Assembly (NCBI GenBank): GCA_900540205.1
Contig: UQER01000047.1
Coordinates: forward strand, 1-12,445
DNA: 12,445 nt
Reading direction: 5' to 3'
From: an uncultured Porphyromonadaceae bacterium
GTDB lineage: Bacteria > Bacteroidota > Bacteroidia > Bacteroidales > Muribaculaceae
The notes under the pieces were generated by a model that was given only the letters and a program-made list of their open reading frames with translations, did not search any database and was not told where the DNA came from. The position numbers and the translations under genes were made by a program. The stretch's first letter is position 1. The number at the start of each line of letters is the position of its first letter. Positions 1 through 7,504 of the stretch are shown here, in pieces.

Positions 1-161
1 CCGCCGCAACGCGCCTGGCCACCGCCCGCGCCAATCTTGAAGGCAAGCGGATACGCCGCATCATCAGCCGCATAACCCTCGGGTACTACCGCGGCGAAAA
101 TCTCATCAAGGAAAACATTCAGCACAAAAACACAAAAGCTTACACATGGACAGAGAGATAA
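1..161 (+). CDS. 3' end of an unrecognised gene (partial)
   Basis: The frame beginning at base 3 is open from the window edge to a TAA at 159-161, giving about 52 residues. Its codons (GCC, CGC, ACC, CTC, GGC) match the strong G/C-ending bias of the genes downstream, while the other two forward frames are broken by stops, so it is very likely the tail of a real gene. The visible tail is basic and ends in RGENLIKENIQHKNTKAYTW plus three or four residues. I do not recognise the family. Its last 16 bases overlap the start of the adaptor gene at 146, which suggests one transcript and translational coupling. In Bacteroidetes export cassettes the gene in front of the adaptor is often a TolC-like outer membrane channel or a regulator, but this tail does not let me say which. 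Confidence 0.6.
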   Translation, partial: AATRLATARANLEGKRIRRIISRITLGYYRGENLIKENIQHKNTKAYTWTER

Positions 162-1399
162 CCCGCAGGTACCCGCACCTCAAAAGAATCACGATAATCA
201 CGCTGATTACCGCCGTTGCCGTAACCGGCGCAGTTCTGGCATGGCGCGAAGCCCGTACTTCTACCTGCCGCGCCGACAGCCGCGACCTCATCATCGCCGA
301 TGTAACGAGCCGGACGTTCGATGATTACATACGCGTAAGCGGCCACGTCGAGACGGGCGTGGTGGTACAGGTGTCCGCACTCGAGACGGGCATCGTGGAG
401 CATAAGACCGTCGAGGAGGGCGCCATGATAAATGCAGGCGACATTATCCTCACGCTCCACAACCCCAACCTGCGGCAACAGATTCTCGATTCCGAAGCGC
501 AGCTCGCCGAGAAGCAGAACATGTTGCGCGACACCGAGATAGCCATGGAGAAGGACCGGCTGCAGATAAAGCAGGACCTGCTCACCACCCGCACCGAGCT
601 CAACCGCAAACGCCGCCTTCTTCAGCAGCAGGAATCGCTGCTGGCCGAGAACCTCACTTCGCGTGAGGACTACCTGCATGCCAAGGAGGACTACGACCTG
701 GCTGTGGAGAGCATGAACCTGCTGCGCGAACGCCAGCGTCAGGATTCCATCTACCGCTCCGTACAGGTGGGAATGATGCGCGAGAGCCTTGCCAACATGC
801 ACCAGAATCTACTGCTGGTGCGCCAGCGGGCCGACAATCTCAACATCCGCGCCACGCATGGCGGACAGCTCGGCAATCTCACCGCCGAGATTGGCCAGAG
901 CATCTCTGCCGGCCAACAGGTGGGACAGATCAACATCCTCGACAATTTCAAAATCGCGGCGCTCATCGATGAACATTACATTGACCGCGTGCACACCGGC
1001 CTGACCGGTGAGATGGAGCGTCAGGGCCGGAAATTCAATGTCACGGTCACCAAGGTTTATCCCGAGGTGACACAGGGGCAGTTCAAGGTTGACCTCGCCC
1101 TCTCCGACACACAGCCTGAAAACATCCGCGTGGGGCAGACATGCCACGTGGATCTCCGCCTTGGCGAACCCACACAAGGTGTGGTGATTCCGCGCGGACA
1201 ATTTTTCCGCAACACCGGAGGCCGCTGGATCTATGTGCTGAATGCCGACGGCACCGAGGCCACACGCAGGGATATAACCATAGGGCGGCAGAACCCGCGC
1301 TACTATGAGGTGACCCACGGCCTCACCCCCGGCGAACGCGTCCTCATCTCTGAATACACCGATTTCGGCGATGCAGACAAAATCATAATCAGCCGTTAG
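146..1399 (+). CDS. Periplasmic adaptor (membrane fusion) protein, HlyD/MacA type
   Basis: This 417-residue protein should bridge an inner-membrane ABC transporter and an outer-membrane channel. Residues 13-33 form a single N-terminal membrane anchor after a basic start, and there is no lipobox. The family layout follows: a first lipoyl half at about 70-105 (GVVVQVSALETGIVEHKTVE, then INAGDIILTL), a long charged alpha-helical coiled-coil hairpin at about 108-232, a second lipoyl half at about 235-266 (GQSISAGQQVGQI), a beta-barrel region at about 267-345, and a membrane-proximal domain to the end containing GVVIPRGQFF and LTPGERVLIS. The length fits MacA-like adaptors. It overlaps the upstream gene by 16 bases and is followed 78 bases later by the ABC ATPase. 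The general family is clear; the exported substrate (antibiotic, peptide, lipid or lipoprotein) cannot be read from the sequence. Confidence 0.9.
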   Translation: MDREITRRYPHLKRITIITLITAVAVTGAVLAWREARTSTCRADSRDLIIADVTSRTFDDYIRVSGHVETGVVVQVSALETGIVEHKTVEEGAMINAGDIILTLHNPNLRQQILDSEAQLAEKQNMLRDTEIAMEKDRLQIKQDLLTTRTELNRKRRLLQQQESLLAENLTSREDYLHAKEDYDLAVESMNLLRERQRQDSIYRSVQVGMMRESLANMHQNLLLVRQRADNLNIRATHGGQLGNLTAEIGQSISAGQQVGQINILDNFKIAALIDEHYIDRVHTGLTGEMERQGRKFNVTVTKVYPEVTQGQFKVDLALSDTQPENIRVGQTCHVDLRLGEPTQGVVIPRGQFFRNTGGRWIYVLNADGTEATRRDITIGRQNPRYYEVTHGLTPGERVLISEYTDFGDADKIIISR

Positions 1400-1477
1400 C
1401 CGCCGATTGGACAAAATGTATAGTTCTGTTTCTAATAAACACCAATATTTCACGTTATTTCACAAGCAATCAGACGC

Positions 1478-2161
1478 ATGAAAATCGAAGTAAACAATCT
1501 GGAAAAAGTGTTCCGCACCGACAGTGTGGAAACCATAGCGCTCAATAACGTTTCGTTCACCGTGGCCGACGGCGATTTCGCCGCCATCATGGGGCCGTCG
1601 GGCTGTGGCAAGTCAACCCTGCTCAACATTCTCGGACTGCTCGACAATCCCACCGGCGGGAGCTACATGCTCGATGGACGCGAGGTGGCCAACCTGCGCG
1701 AAAATGAACGCACCGCATTCCGCAAGGGGAAAATCGGATTCGTGTTCCAGTCGTTCAACCTCATTGACGAAATGACCGTGCGCGACAACATCATGCTGCC
1801 GCTCAACAACCTTGACCTTCCCAAGGCCGAACGCATAAAGCGTGTAGAGCAGGCCATGCAGCGCATGGGCATCTCCCACCGCGGCAGCCATTATCCCCAG
1901 CAGCTGTCGGGCGGCCAGCAGCAACGTGTGGCCATTGCCCGCGCCACGGTGTCGAATCCCGGACTTATCCTGGCCGACGAGCCTACCGGCAATCTCGACT
2001 CGAAGAACGGGGCGGAGGTGATGAATCTTCTTGACGAACTTCACCGCGAAGGCGCCACCATCGTCATGGTGACACACTCGCATGCCGATGCAGCACGCGC
2101 CGACTATATCATAAACCTGTTCGACGGGCAGGTAGTGGAATCGCTGACCGATAAACTCTGA
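1478..2161 (+). CDS. ABC transporter ATPase, MacB/LolD (FtsE-like) family
   Basis: This 227-residue cytoplasmic nucleotide-binding subunit hydrolyses ATP to drive the FtsX-type permease encoded 7 bases downstream. All motifs are intact: Walker A GPSGCGKST at residues 39-47, Q-loop Q91 in FVFQSFNL, signature LSGGQQQR at 143-150, Walker B LILADEP at 163-169 with catalytic E168, D-loop NLDS at 172-175, and H-loop H200 in MVTHS. The string after Walker B, TGNLDS, and the short length are typical of the MacB/LolD/FtsE group, which power mechanotransmission-type exporters rather than substrate channels. The ATG at 1478 gives the usual N-terminus for the family. It lies after the adaptor gene with a 78-base gap in which I find no convincing promoter, so co-transcription is likely. 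Confidence 0.95.
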   Translation: MKIEVNNLEKVFRTDSVETIALNNVSFTVADGDFAAIMGPSGCGKSTLLNILGLLDNPTGGSYMLDGREVANLRENERTAFRKGKIGFVFQSFNLIDEMTVRDNIMLPLNNLDLPKAERIKRVEQAMQRMGISHRGSHYPQQLSGGQQQRVAIARATVSNPGLILADEPTGNLDSKNGAEVMNLLDELHREGATIVMVTHSHADAARADYIINLFDGQVVESLTDKL

Positions 2162-2168
2162 CCCCGCC

Positions 2169-4541
2169 ATGCTCACGTTTTTCACTTCCGACCTCCGGCA
2201 CAATCTTATAAAGATTGCATGCCTCACCATTGCCCTGGCCATAGGGACGCTACTGATTGCCAAGGCATTTCTGGAACAGACCTACGATTCCTTCTTCCCC
2301 GGTGCCGACCGCATATACATCGTCACCGAAAGTGCCCTCAACAATCAGAAAGAACAGGTCTACGACCAGACCGCCGGCGGCGTAGCACCGGGCCTGAGGC
2401 AATACGTCCCACAGGTTGAGGCAGCCACGCGCCACACGGTGCTGACCGGCGAGACAGACATACAGCTCAACGACGGCCGCACATTCAGTGTCGATGCCAT
2501 CACGCTGGCCGACAGCTGCTATTTCGATGTGCTACCCCGTCCCATTCTGGCAGGCGACCCGCACACGGTGCTTGCGCTCGACAACCAGTGCATGATTCCG
2601 CGTTCGCTGGCCGAGAAAATAGGCGGCGACGTGATCGGGATGGAGATATGCTCTCCGCAGCTGTCGCCCGACTACCGCGCCACCATCGGCGGCGTCTATG
2701 AGGATTTCCCCCACAATTCAATCATCACCAACGACATATTCCTATCGCTCCCTACAATCCGCTTTTTCATGTACGACGGGCGGCAGAACTGGTGGGGCAA
2801 CGACAGGTATCTCTCCTTGGTACGGCTTGCACCGGGCGCCACTCCCAACGACCTGAAGCCCCATATACAGCGCATGCTGTCAGACAACGTCGAACCGGAA
2901 CTTCTTGCCACCTACCACTACAACATCGATGTACGTCCGCTTGTGGGATACTATACCTCGCGCCCCGGCGTACGCACCACCATAACGGTGCTCGCACTTC
3001 TGGCAGCGGTGCTTCTGGTGAGCGCATGGCTCAACTATCTGCTCATTGTCATGGGGCAGATGGGAAAACGCGGCAAGGAGATGGCCGTGCGAAAATGTTT
3101 CGGCACAAGCAACACCAGTATCTTCTGCCGTCTGCTCGGCGAGAGCTTCTTTTTCCTGTCGGTGTCGGCCGTGCTTGCCATGTTGCTCGCGTTCAGTTTT
3201 TCCAATCTGTGCAACGACCTGCTGGGCTACACCACCGGCGAACTGTTCTCCACCGGAAAGGTGTGGATGATCGAGGCAGCTTTATTCATTGTGCTGCTCA
3301 TGCTCACCGGAGCGTTGCCGGCATGGCTCTATTGCCGCACTCCGGTGGCACAGGTGTTCCGCCAGACAGGTTCACACCGCCGTGGCTGGAAACTCGCCTT
3401 CCTATCGGTACAGTTCTTCGCTTCGGGGCTGTTGCTTTGCCTGCTGTCGGTGGTGGGGAGACAGTACCACCTCATGACACATTTCGACATGGGATATGAC
3501 TACGATAATCTGGCCATCCTGAATTTCTCCGGTGCGGCGCAGTCAAGCCGGAGCGCCGTGGCGTCGGAACTCAGCCGGCTCGGATGCGTCGCGTCTGTAA
3601 CCTCTGCCGGACACGACCTCAGCCGCAGGGCTTCAGGCAACAACGTATGGCTCACCGGCAAGGATGAACACACGGTCAACGTGGCCGACATGTACTATGC
3701 CAACAGCAATTTTCTTGACGTGCTTGACATTCATCTTCTGCAGGGCCGCGGATTCAGCGAGACGGCCGACTCCACCGCCCATGAGGTGCTTGTGGAGGAA
3801 CGTTTCATCGATGTGCTGTCAAAACTCGGAATGGACATCGGCGACGGTAACGTGGTGGGCCGCACATTCAATATCACCGAACATCTCGGTCTCGACGGCA
3901 CCAGCGAATTCACCATATGCGGCGTTATAGCCAACATTCGCCGTGGCGGTCTCAACACACTCACCGCCGACAGCCGCGCCGGCGTGCTTTTTCCAAGTTC
4001 GTGGATAGAGAGCAACCTTTACATCCGTTTCAACCGCCTCGATGCAGAAACTCTTGCCCAGGCACAGGCGATTGTTGACCGCCTCCTGCCCGACAACGAC
4101 CTATATGTGCTCCCCTTCCGAATGCGTATCGAGAGTCTCAACGACCCGGTGAGAACATTCGGCACATCAGTGCTTATCGCCGGCATGGCAGTGATGCTGA
4201 TAACCCTGATAGGACTGGTGGGATACACCTCCGACGAGGTGCGCCGGCGCGCCAAGGAGATAGCCATACGCAAGGTCAACGGCACATCCACAGGCAGCAT
4301 TCTGCGCATGTTCTGCTCCGACATTCTCAAAGTGGCCCTCCCCTCGCTGCTGCTCGGGGGCGTGGCGGCAGTAATCGTCGCGCGCCGTTGGCTCGCGCAG
4401 TTCACCGATCAGATGCCGCTGTCGCCGGGCATCATGGTGGGGTGCATCCTTGGCGCCGTGGTGTTGCTGCTGGCAGTAGTGGTCCTGAACGCCCTTAGCG
4501 TGGCCCGCAGCAATCCCGTGGAATACCTCCGCACCGACTGA
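2169..4541 (+). CDS. ABC transporter permease, two-half FtsX/MacB type
   Basis: This 790-residue inner-membrane protein is the permease partner of the ATPase just upstream. It is a tandem of two FtsX/MacB-like halves. Predicted membrane helices are at about 12-33, 270-295, 325-346, 366-390, 409-430, 664-686, 718-738 and 756-778. Two large extracytoplasmic domains lie at about 36-268 and 432-662. Each half carries the conserved cytoplasmic motif next to a membrane helix, KEMAVRKCFGTS at 303-314 and KEIAIRKVNGTS at 696-707, and the protein ends in the usual NPVEYLR. This eight-helix form of about 780-800 residues is common in Bacteroidetes, where one chain replaces the MacB dimer of Proteobacteria. 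No ATPase domain is fused. It should act with the adaptor at 146-1399; the substrate is unknown. Confidence 0.92.
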   Translation: MLTFFTSDLRHNLIKIACLTIALAIGTLLIAKAFLEQTYDSFFPGADRIYIVTESALNNQKEQVYDQTAGGVAPGLRQYVPQVEAATRHTVLTGETDIQLNDGRTFSVDAITLADSCYFDVLPRPILAGDPHTVLALDNQCMIPRSLAEKIGGDVIGMEICSPQLSPDYRATIGGVYEDFPHNSIITNDIFLSLPTIRFFMYDGRQNWWGNDRYLSLVRLAPGATPNDLKPHIQRMLSDNVEPELLATYHYNIDVRPLVGYYTSRPGVRTTITVLALLAAVLLVSAWLNYLLIVMGQMGKRGKEMAVRKCFGTSNTSIFCRLLGESFFFLSVSAVLAMLLAFSFSNLCNDLLGYTTGELFSTGKVWMIEAALFIVLLMLTGALPAWLYCRTPVAQVFRQTGSHRRGWKLAFLSVQFFASGLLLCLLSVVGRQYHLMTHFDMGYDYDNLAILNFSGAAQSSRSAVASELSRLGCVASVTSAGHDLSRRASGNNVWLTGKDEHTVNVADMYYANSNFLDVLDIHLLQGRGFSETADSTAHEVLVEERFIDVLSKLGMDIGDGNVVGRTFNITEHLGLDGTSEFTICGVIANIRRGGLNTLTADSRAGVLFPSSWIESNLYIRFNRLDAETLAQAQAIVDRLLPDNDLYVLPFRMRIESLNDPVRTFGTSVLIAGMAVMLITLIGLVGYTSDEVRRRAKEIAIRKVNGTSTGSILRMFCSDILKVALPSLLLGGVAAVIVARRWLAQFTDQMPLSPGIMVGCILGAVVLLLAVVVLNALSVARSNPVEYLRTD

Positions 4542-4574
4542 ACCGCAATTTTTACATAATTAAGGATGTGATTG

Positions 4575-4606
4575 TGTGCGGCATTCGATGGAATGCGTTA
4601 TCTTTG
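4575..4606 (+). promoter_or_regulatory. Bacteroidetes-type promoter for the regulator gene
   Basis: TATCTTTG at 4599-4606 is an exact match to the -7 consensus TAnnTTTG of the Bacteroidetes primary sigma factor. A weak -33 candidate, TGTG at 4575-4578, stands 20 bases upstream. The start codon at 4642 follows by 35 bases. It separates the export cassette, which ends at 4541, from the next transcription unit. I see no clear hairpin terminator between the two, so read-through is possible. Confidence 0.65.
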
Positions 4607-4641
4607 CATAAGCATACCTATACCTATCACATTTTGCATCC

Positions 4642-6255
4642 ATGAACAACAAACATAGCCTCCCTGCGTATCCGGTAGTCCCACGTTTGTACCTCATAGT
4701 TATTGCTACATTTATCGCAGCCGTTTCGTCAACCGTCACGGCTGCGGTGACACATAATAACGTGCAGCAGGCGCTCAAGATGCTTGACAAGGAACTGTCG
4801 CACCGCGAAACCTACACCAACCGGCGTGAAGCCGGCATAGACTCGCTACGACGGCAACGCTACGGCGAGTCGCCACGCTCAAAGGAATGGTTCGACGCCA
4901 CCATGCGCATTGCCCGCGGCTACAGTTCATTCAACAACGATTCGGCGCTCACCTACTATACCGAGGGGCTTAACGCGGCCGTTAAAGCCGGCAACGATTC
5001 GATTATGACAGAATTCCGGCTGCAACGCGCCCCATATCTTTCCATTTCAGGCTATATAGACCTTGCCGTCAGCGAACTGGAATCTGTCGACACCCTGACA
5101 TTGAGCGATAATCAGAAACGCACATATTTCAGCTGTGCGCGTCAGGCCTATTCCTATATCTCCAACTATTACGAAGGATTCATCTCCACGCACGACTACT
5201 GGAACAATCTGGCCGTACAGTCGCAGAAAGAGCTGCTCCGATTTCTGAAACCGGGGTCGAACGAGTACCGTCTGAACATGGGTGAATACCTGTTCGGCAT
5301 ACGTGAATACGCACGAAGCCGGCAGATTCTTTCGTCGCTGGTCAAGGACATGTCGCCCGACTCCACCGGCTACGCCATAGCAAGCCACATCCTGGCCTCC
5401 ATAGCCAACACCCGTGGAAATCAGGATGAACGCATCTACCATCTGGCCATGTCGGCCATTGCCGACACGCGGTCGGGCACTCTGGAGGTGACCTCCATTC
5501 AGGAACTCGGCGGCCTCCTCTTTGAACTCGGCGATTCCCACCGCGCACACGAATATCTTGTAACCGCAATGAACAATGTGGTGGACTCGCGCGCATCGGT
5601 ACGCCTATCGCAGACCTCCCAGCTGCTCACTGTAATCGAAAACGACCATCTGCGCCAGATTGCCAGCTACCGCCGCATAGTGACAGGCGCTCTGATAATC
5701 CTGGCCATATGCGTCATAGCCCTGATTGTGACCATATGGGTGCTAAACCGCCAGCTGCAGCGTTCCGACCGTCTGAAACACCATCTTGAGGAATCGAACA
5801 AGACCAAGGACGTCTACATGAGCCGCTTCCTCACCCTCAGCTCCATCTACATGGACAAGCTGAAGCAGTTCTCCAAACTGGTGAACCGCAAAATCTCGGC
5901 CGGACAGGTGGATGAGCTTGTGAAGCTTACCAAATCGGGGAAATTCATCGAGGAGCAGAGCCGTGAATTCTACGCGCTGTTCGACGACGCGTTCCTCCAC
6001 ATCTATCCCAACTTCGTGACGGATGTGAACAAGCTCCTGCGCCCAGAGGAACAGATAGCCCCCGCCGAAGGCGAGCTGCTGAGTTCCGACCTCCGCATTC
6101 TGGCGTTCATGCGTCTGGGCATCGACGACGCCACACGCGTGGCACAGATTCTCAACTACAGTGTCAACACCATCTACGCCTACCGCAACAAACTGCGCAA
6201 CCGCGCAATAAACCGCGATACCTTCGAAGCCGACATTCAGCGAATCGGCGACTGA
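4642..6255 (+). CDS. Membrane-anchored TPR/HTH regulator, DUF6377-like
   Basis: This 537-residue protein looks like a one-component sensor and DNA-binding regulator. Residues 14-35 form a signal or signal-anchor segment (LYLIVIATFIAAVSS, then TVTA). Residues 40-335 are alpha-helical, with TPR-like pairs such as NDSALTYYTEGLNAAVKAGN and LLFELGDSHRAHEYLVTAM. A strong membrane helix lies at about 346-368, followed by a charged helix (371-395) and a helical region. A C-terminal helix-turn-helix of LuxR-like look spans about 481-525, containing SSDLRILAFMRLGI, VAQILNYSVNTIYAYRNKLR. The layout matches the Bacteroidetes family I know as DUF6377. The TPR region should be periplasmic and the HTH cytoplasmic. 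Ligand and target genes are unknown. It has its own promoter and is followed after 36 bases by the ATP-grasp-like gene. Confidence 0.8.
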   Translation: MNNKHSLPAYPVVPRLYLIVIATFIAAVSSTVTAAVTHNNVQQALKMLDKELSHRETYTNRREAGIDSLRRQRYGESPRSKEWFDATMRIARGYSSFNNDSALTYYTEGLNAAVKAGNDSIMTEFRLQRAPYLSISGYIDLAVSELESVDTLTLSDNQKRTYFSCARQAYSYISNYYEGFISTHDYWNNLAVQSQKELLRFLKPGSNEYRLNMGEYLFGIREYARSRQILSSLVKDMSPDSTGYAIASHILASIANTRGNQDERIYHLAMSAIADTRSGTLEVTSIQELGGLLFELGDSHRAHEYLVTAMNNVVDSRASVRLSQTSQLLTVIENDHLRQIASYRRIVTGALIILAICVIALIVTIWVLNRQLQRSDRLKHHLEESNKTKDVYMSRFLTLSSIYMDKLKQFSKLVNRKISAGQVDELVKLTKSGKFIEEQSREFYALFDDAFLHIYPNFVTDVNKLLRPEEQIAPAEGELLSSDLRILAFMRLGIDDATRVAQILNYSVNTIYAYRNKLRNRAINRDTFEADIQRIGD

Positions 6256-6291
6256 CACTGACCATTCGCACATTCCTCACAACCCACCACA

Positions 6292-7461
6292 ATGGCCACA
6301 GCCTACTGGTTCTGCCCTGAAAACGACATAGCGCTCGGACGCGACACGTCTTCGTTCACCCCGCCGCGCCAGGCCGCCATACTTGGCCGCTACGGTGCGC
6401 CGCTCCCCTGGTGGAGCGGCACTCCCGACGATGTGGTGCTCCTTCCGGCCGACTTGTCGGAACTGGAGCGCTATGCGCTCGCACAATGGCAGACAGCGGT
6501 GACGCAGGCATTCGGAGAAGGACCGCGATTTGTCACCACTCTCAACGGCACCGACGATATAACACGTCTACAGCCTTGGGGAATAAGCCGCTTCTCGGCT
6601 CACAGGCTGGAACGAGCGGGGGCACCCGCACATCTGACCGACGCCATGAACGCAAAGGCGCAGGAATGCCGACGCCTGAGCCACCGGCGCAGCTCAATCC
6701 GAATATGCCGGCTCCTGACCGAAGCCATAACGTCGGGAACGCTGACGATGCCGGTGCCACAGGCACCTGTGGAGGCATTCTCCATCGACGAGGCAAGCAA
6801 AGCCATCGCGGAGTTCGGTGAGGTATATGTAAAATCCCCATGGTCCTCAAGCGGACGCGGTGTGCTGCACGGACATGCCGATGCTCCCGGCCAACTGCTC
6901 AGACGATGCGAGAACACCATAGCCACACAAGGCTCAGTGATGATAGAGCGGGCACACAAAAAGCTTCTTGATTTCGCCATGCTGTTCAGGGCATCCGAAG
7001 GGAAAGTGACACCAGAAGGCCTGTCGCTGTTCTTCAATGTGCGTGACGGTGCCTACGGCGGAAACATGCTCGCATCCGATGCCGGGATTGCAGCACACAT
7101 CCGGAGACTGTTGCCGGACTTTGAGCCGGAGCTGCTTGGCGGATTGATGTGCCGCGTTCTTGAAACCCTGATCGGCGACAGTTACACCGGGCCTCTCGGC
7201 ATTGACATGATGGTGGCGGAAGAGAATGGAAACACATACCTTGTGCCGTGTGTGGAACTTAATCTTAGAGCCACCATGGGATTTGTGGCACGCGATGTGT
7301 ACAGAAAAACCGCCGGGCGCTATAACCTTATGCAGATTATTCCCGGCGGTGTGCTCAACGGCGCCACGCACAATGCCCTCAAGGGAGAGCTTGCGGACCT
7401 CGTGCCGCCAAATCCTTATTTCCGCATCATTGCCCGCCATAGCGACATGCCGGGGCTATGA
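6292..7461 (+). CDS. ATP-grasp-like protein of unknown substrate
   Basis: This 389-residue protein without signal peptide or membrane helix has the marks of an ATP-grasp enzyme. VYVKSPWSSSGRGVL at 178-192 resembles the ATP-binding lysine and the small-residue loop (K181, then S185-G190). MIERAHKKLLDF at 217-228 resembles the hinge region with an acidic residue (E219). GPLGIDMMV at 300-308 and VELNLRATMG at 321-330 resemble the magnesium-binding end of the fold (D304, E322, N324, with R326). The N-terminus WFCPENDIALG at 6-16 recalls a conserved start seen in uncharacterised Bacteroidales proteins. ATP-grasp enzymes ligate a carboxylate to an amine or thiol; nothing here shows the substrate. 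It lies 36 bases after the regulator gene with no promoter between, so it is probably in the same operon. The family call is from motifs only. Confidence 0.7.
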   Translation: MATAYWFCPENDIALGRDTSSFTPPRQAAILGRYGAPLPWWSGTPDDVVLLPADLSELERYALAQWQTAVTQAFGEGPRFVTTLNGTDDITRLQPWGISRFSAHRLERAGAPAHLTDAMNAKAQECRRLSHRRSSIRICRLLTEAITSGTLTMPVPQAPVEAFSIDEASKAIAEFGEVYVKSPWSSSGRGVLHGHADAPGQLLRRCENTIATQGSVMIERAHKKLLDFAMLFRASEGKVTPEGLSLFFNVRDGAYGGNMLASDAGIAAHIRRLLPDFEPELLGGLMCRVLETLIGDSYTGPLGIDMMVAEENGNTYLVPCVELNLRATMGFVARDVYRKTAGRYNLMQIIPGGVLNGATHNALKGELADLVPPNPYFRIIARHSDMPGL

Positions 7462-7504
7462 TGCATGATAGCTCATTTGAAAAAAACAGCCTTTTGCAAT
7501 CCGT

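Noticed and set aside
140..802. Open frame of 220 codons on the minus strand
   Set aside because: Antisense to the adaptor coiled coil; its histidine- and valine-rich composition is typical of a shadow frame.
1407..1428. TTG and TAGTTCTG as an internal promoter before the ABC ATPase
   Set aside because: The -7 match has one mismatch in the TTTG part, and the spacing of 11 bases is far from the usual 19-21.
809..1453. Open frame of 214 codons on the minus strand
   Set aside because: Antisense shadow of the adaptor gene, with no motif and no promoter of its own.
2792..3499. Open frame of 235 codons on the plus strand
   Set aside because: Out of frame inside the permease gene, whose helices and paired motifs are continuous through this stretch.
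7462..7504. Possible bidirectional terminator between convergent genes
   Set aside because: A and T runs flank the sequence CAGCC, but I cannot pair more than a few A-T bases and no G/C-rich stem is present.
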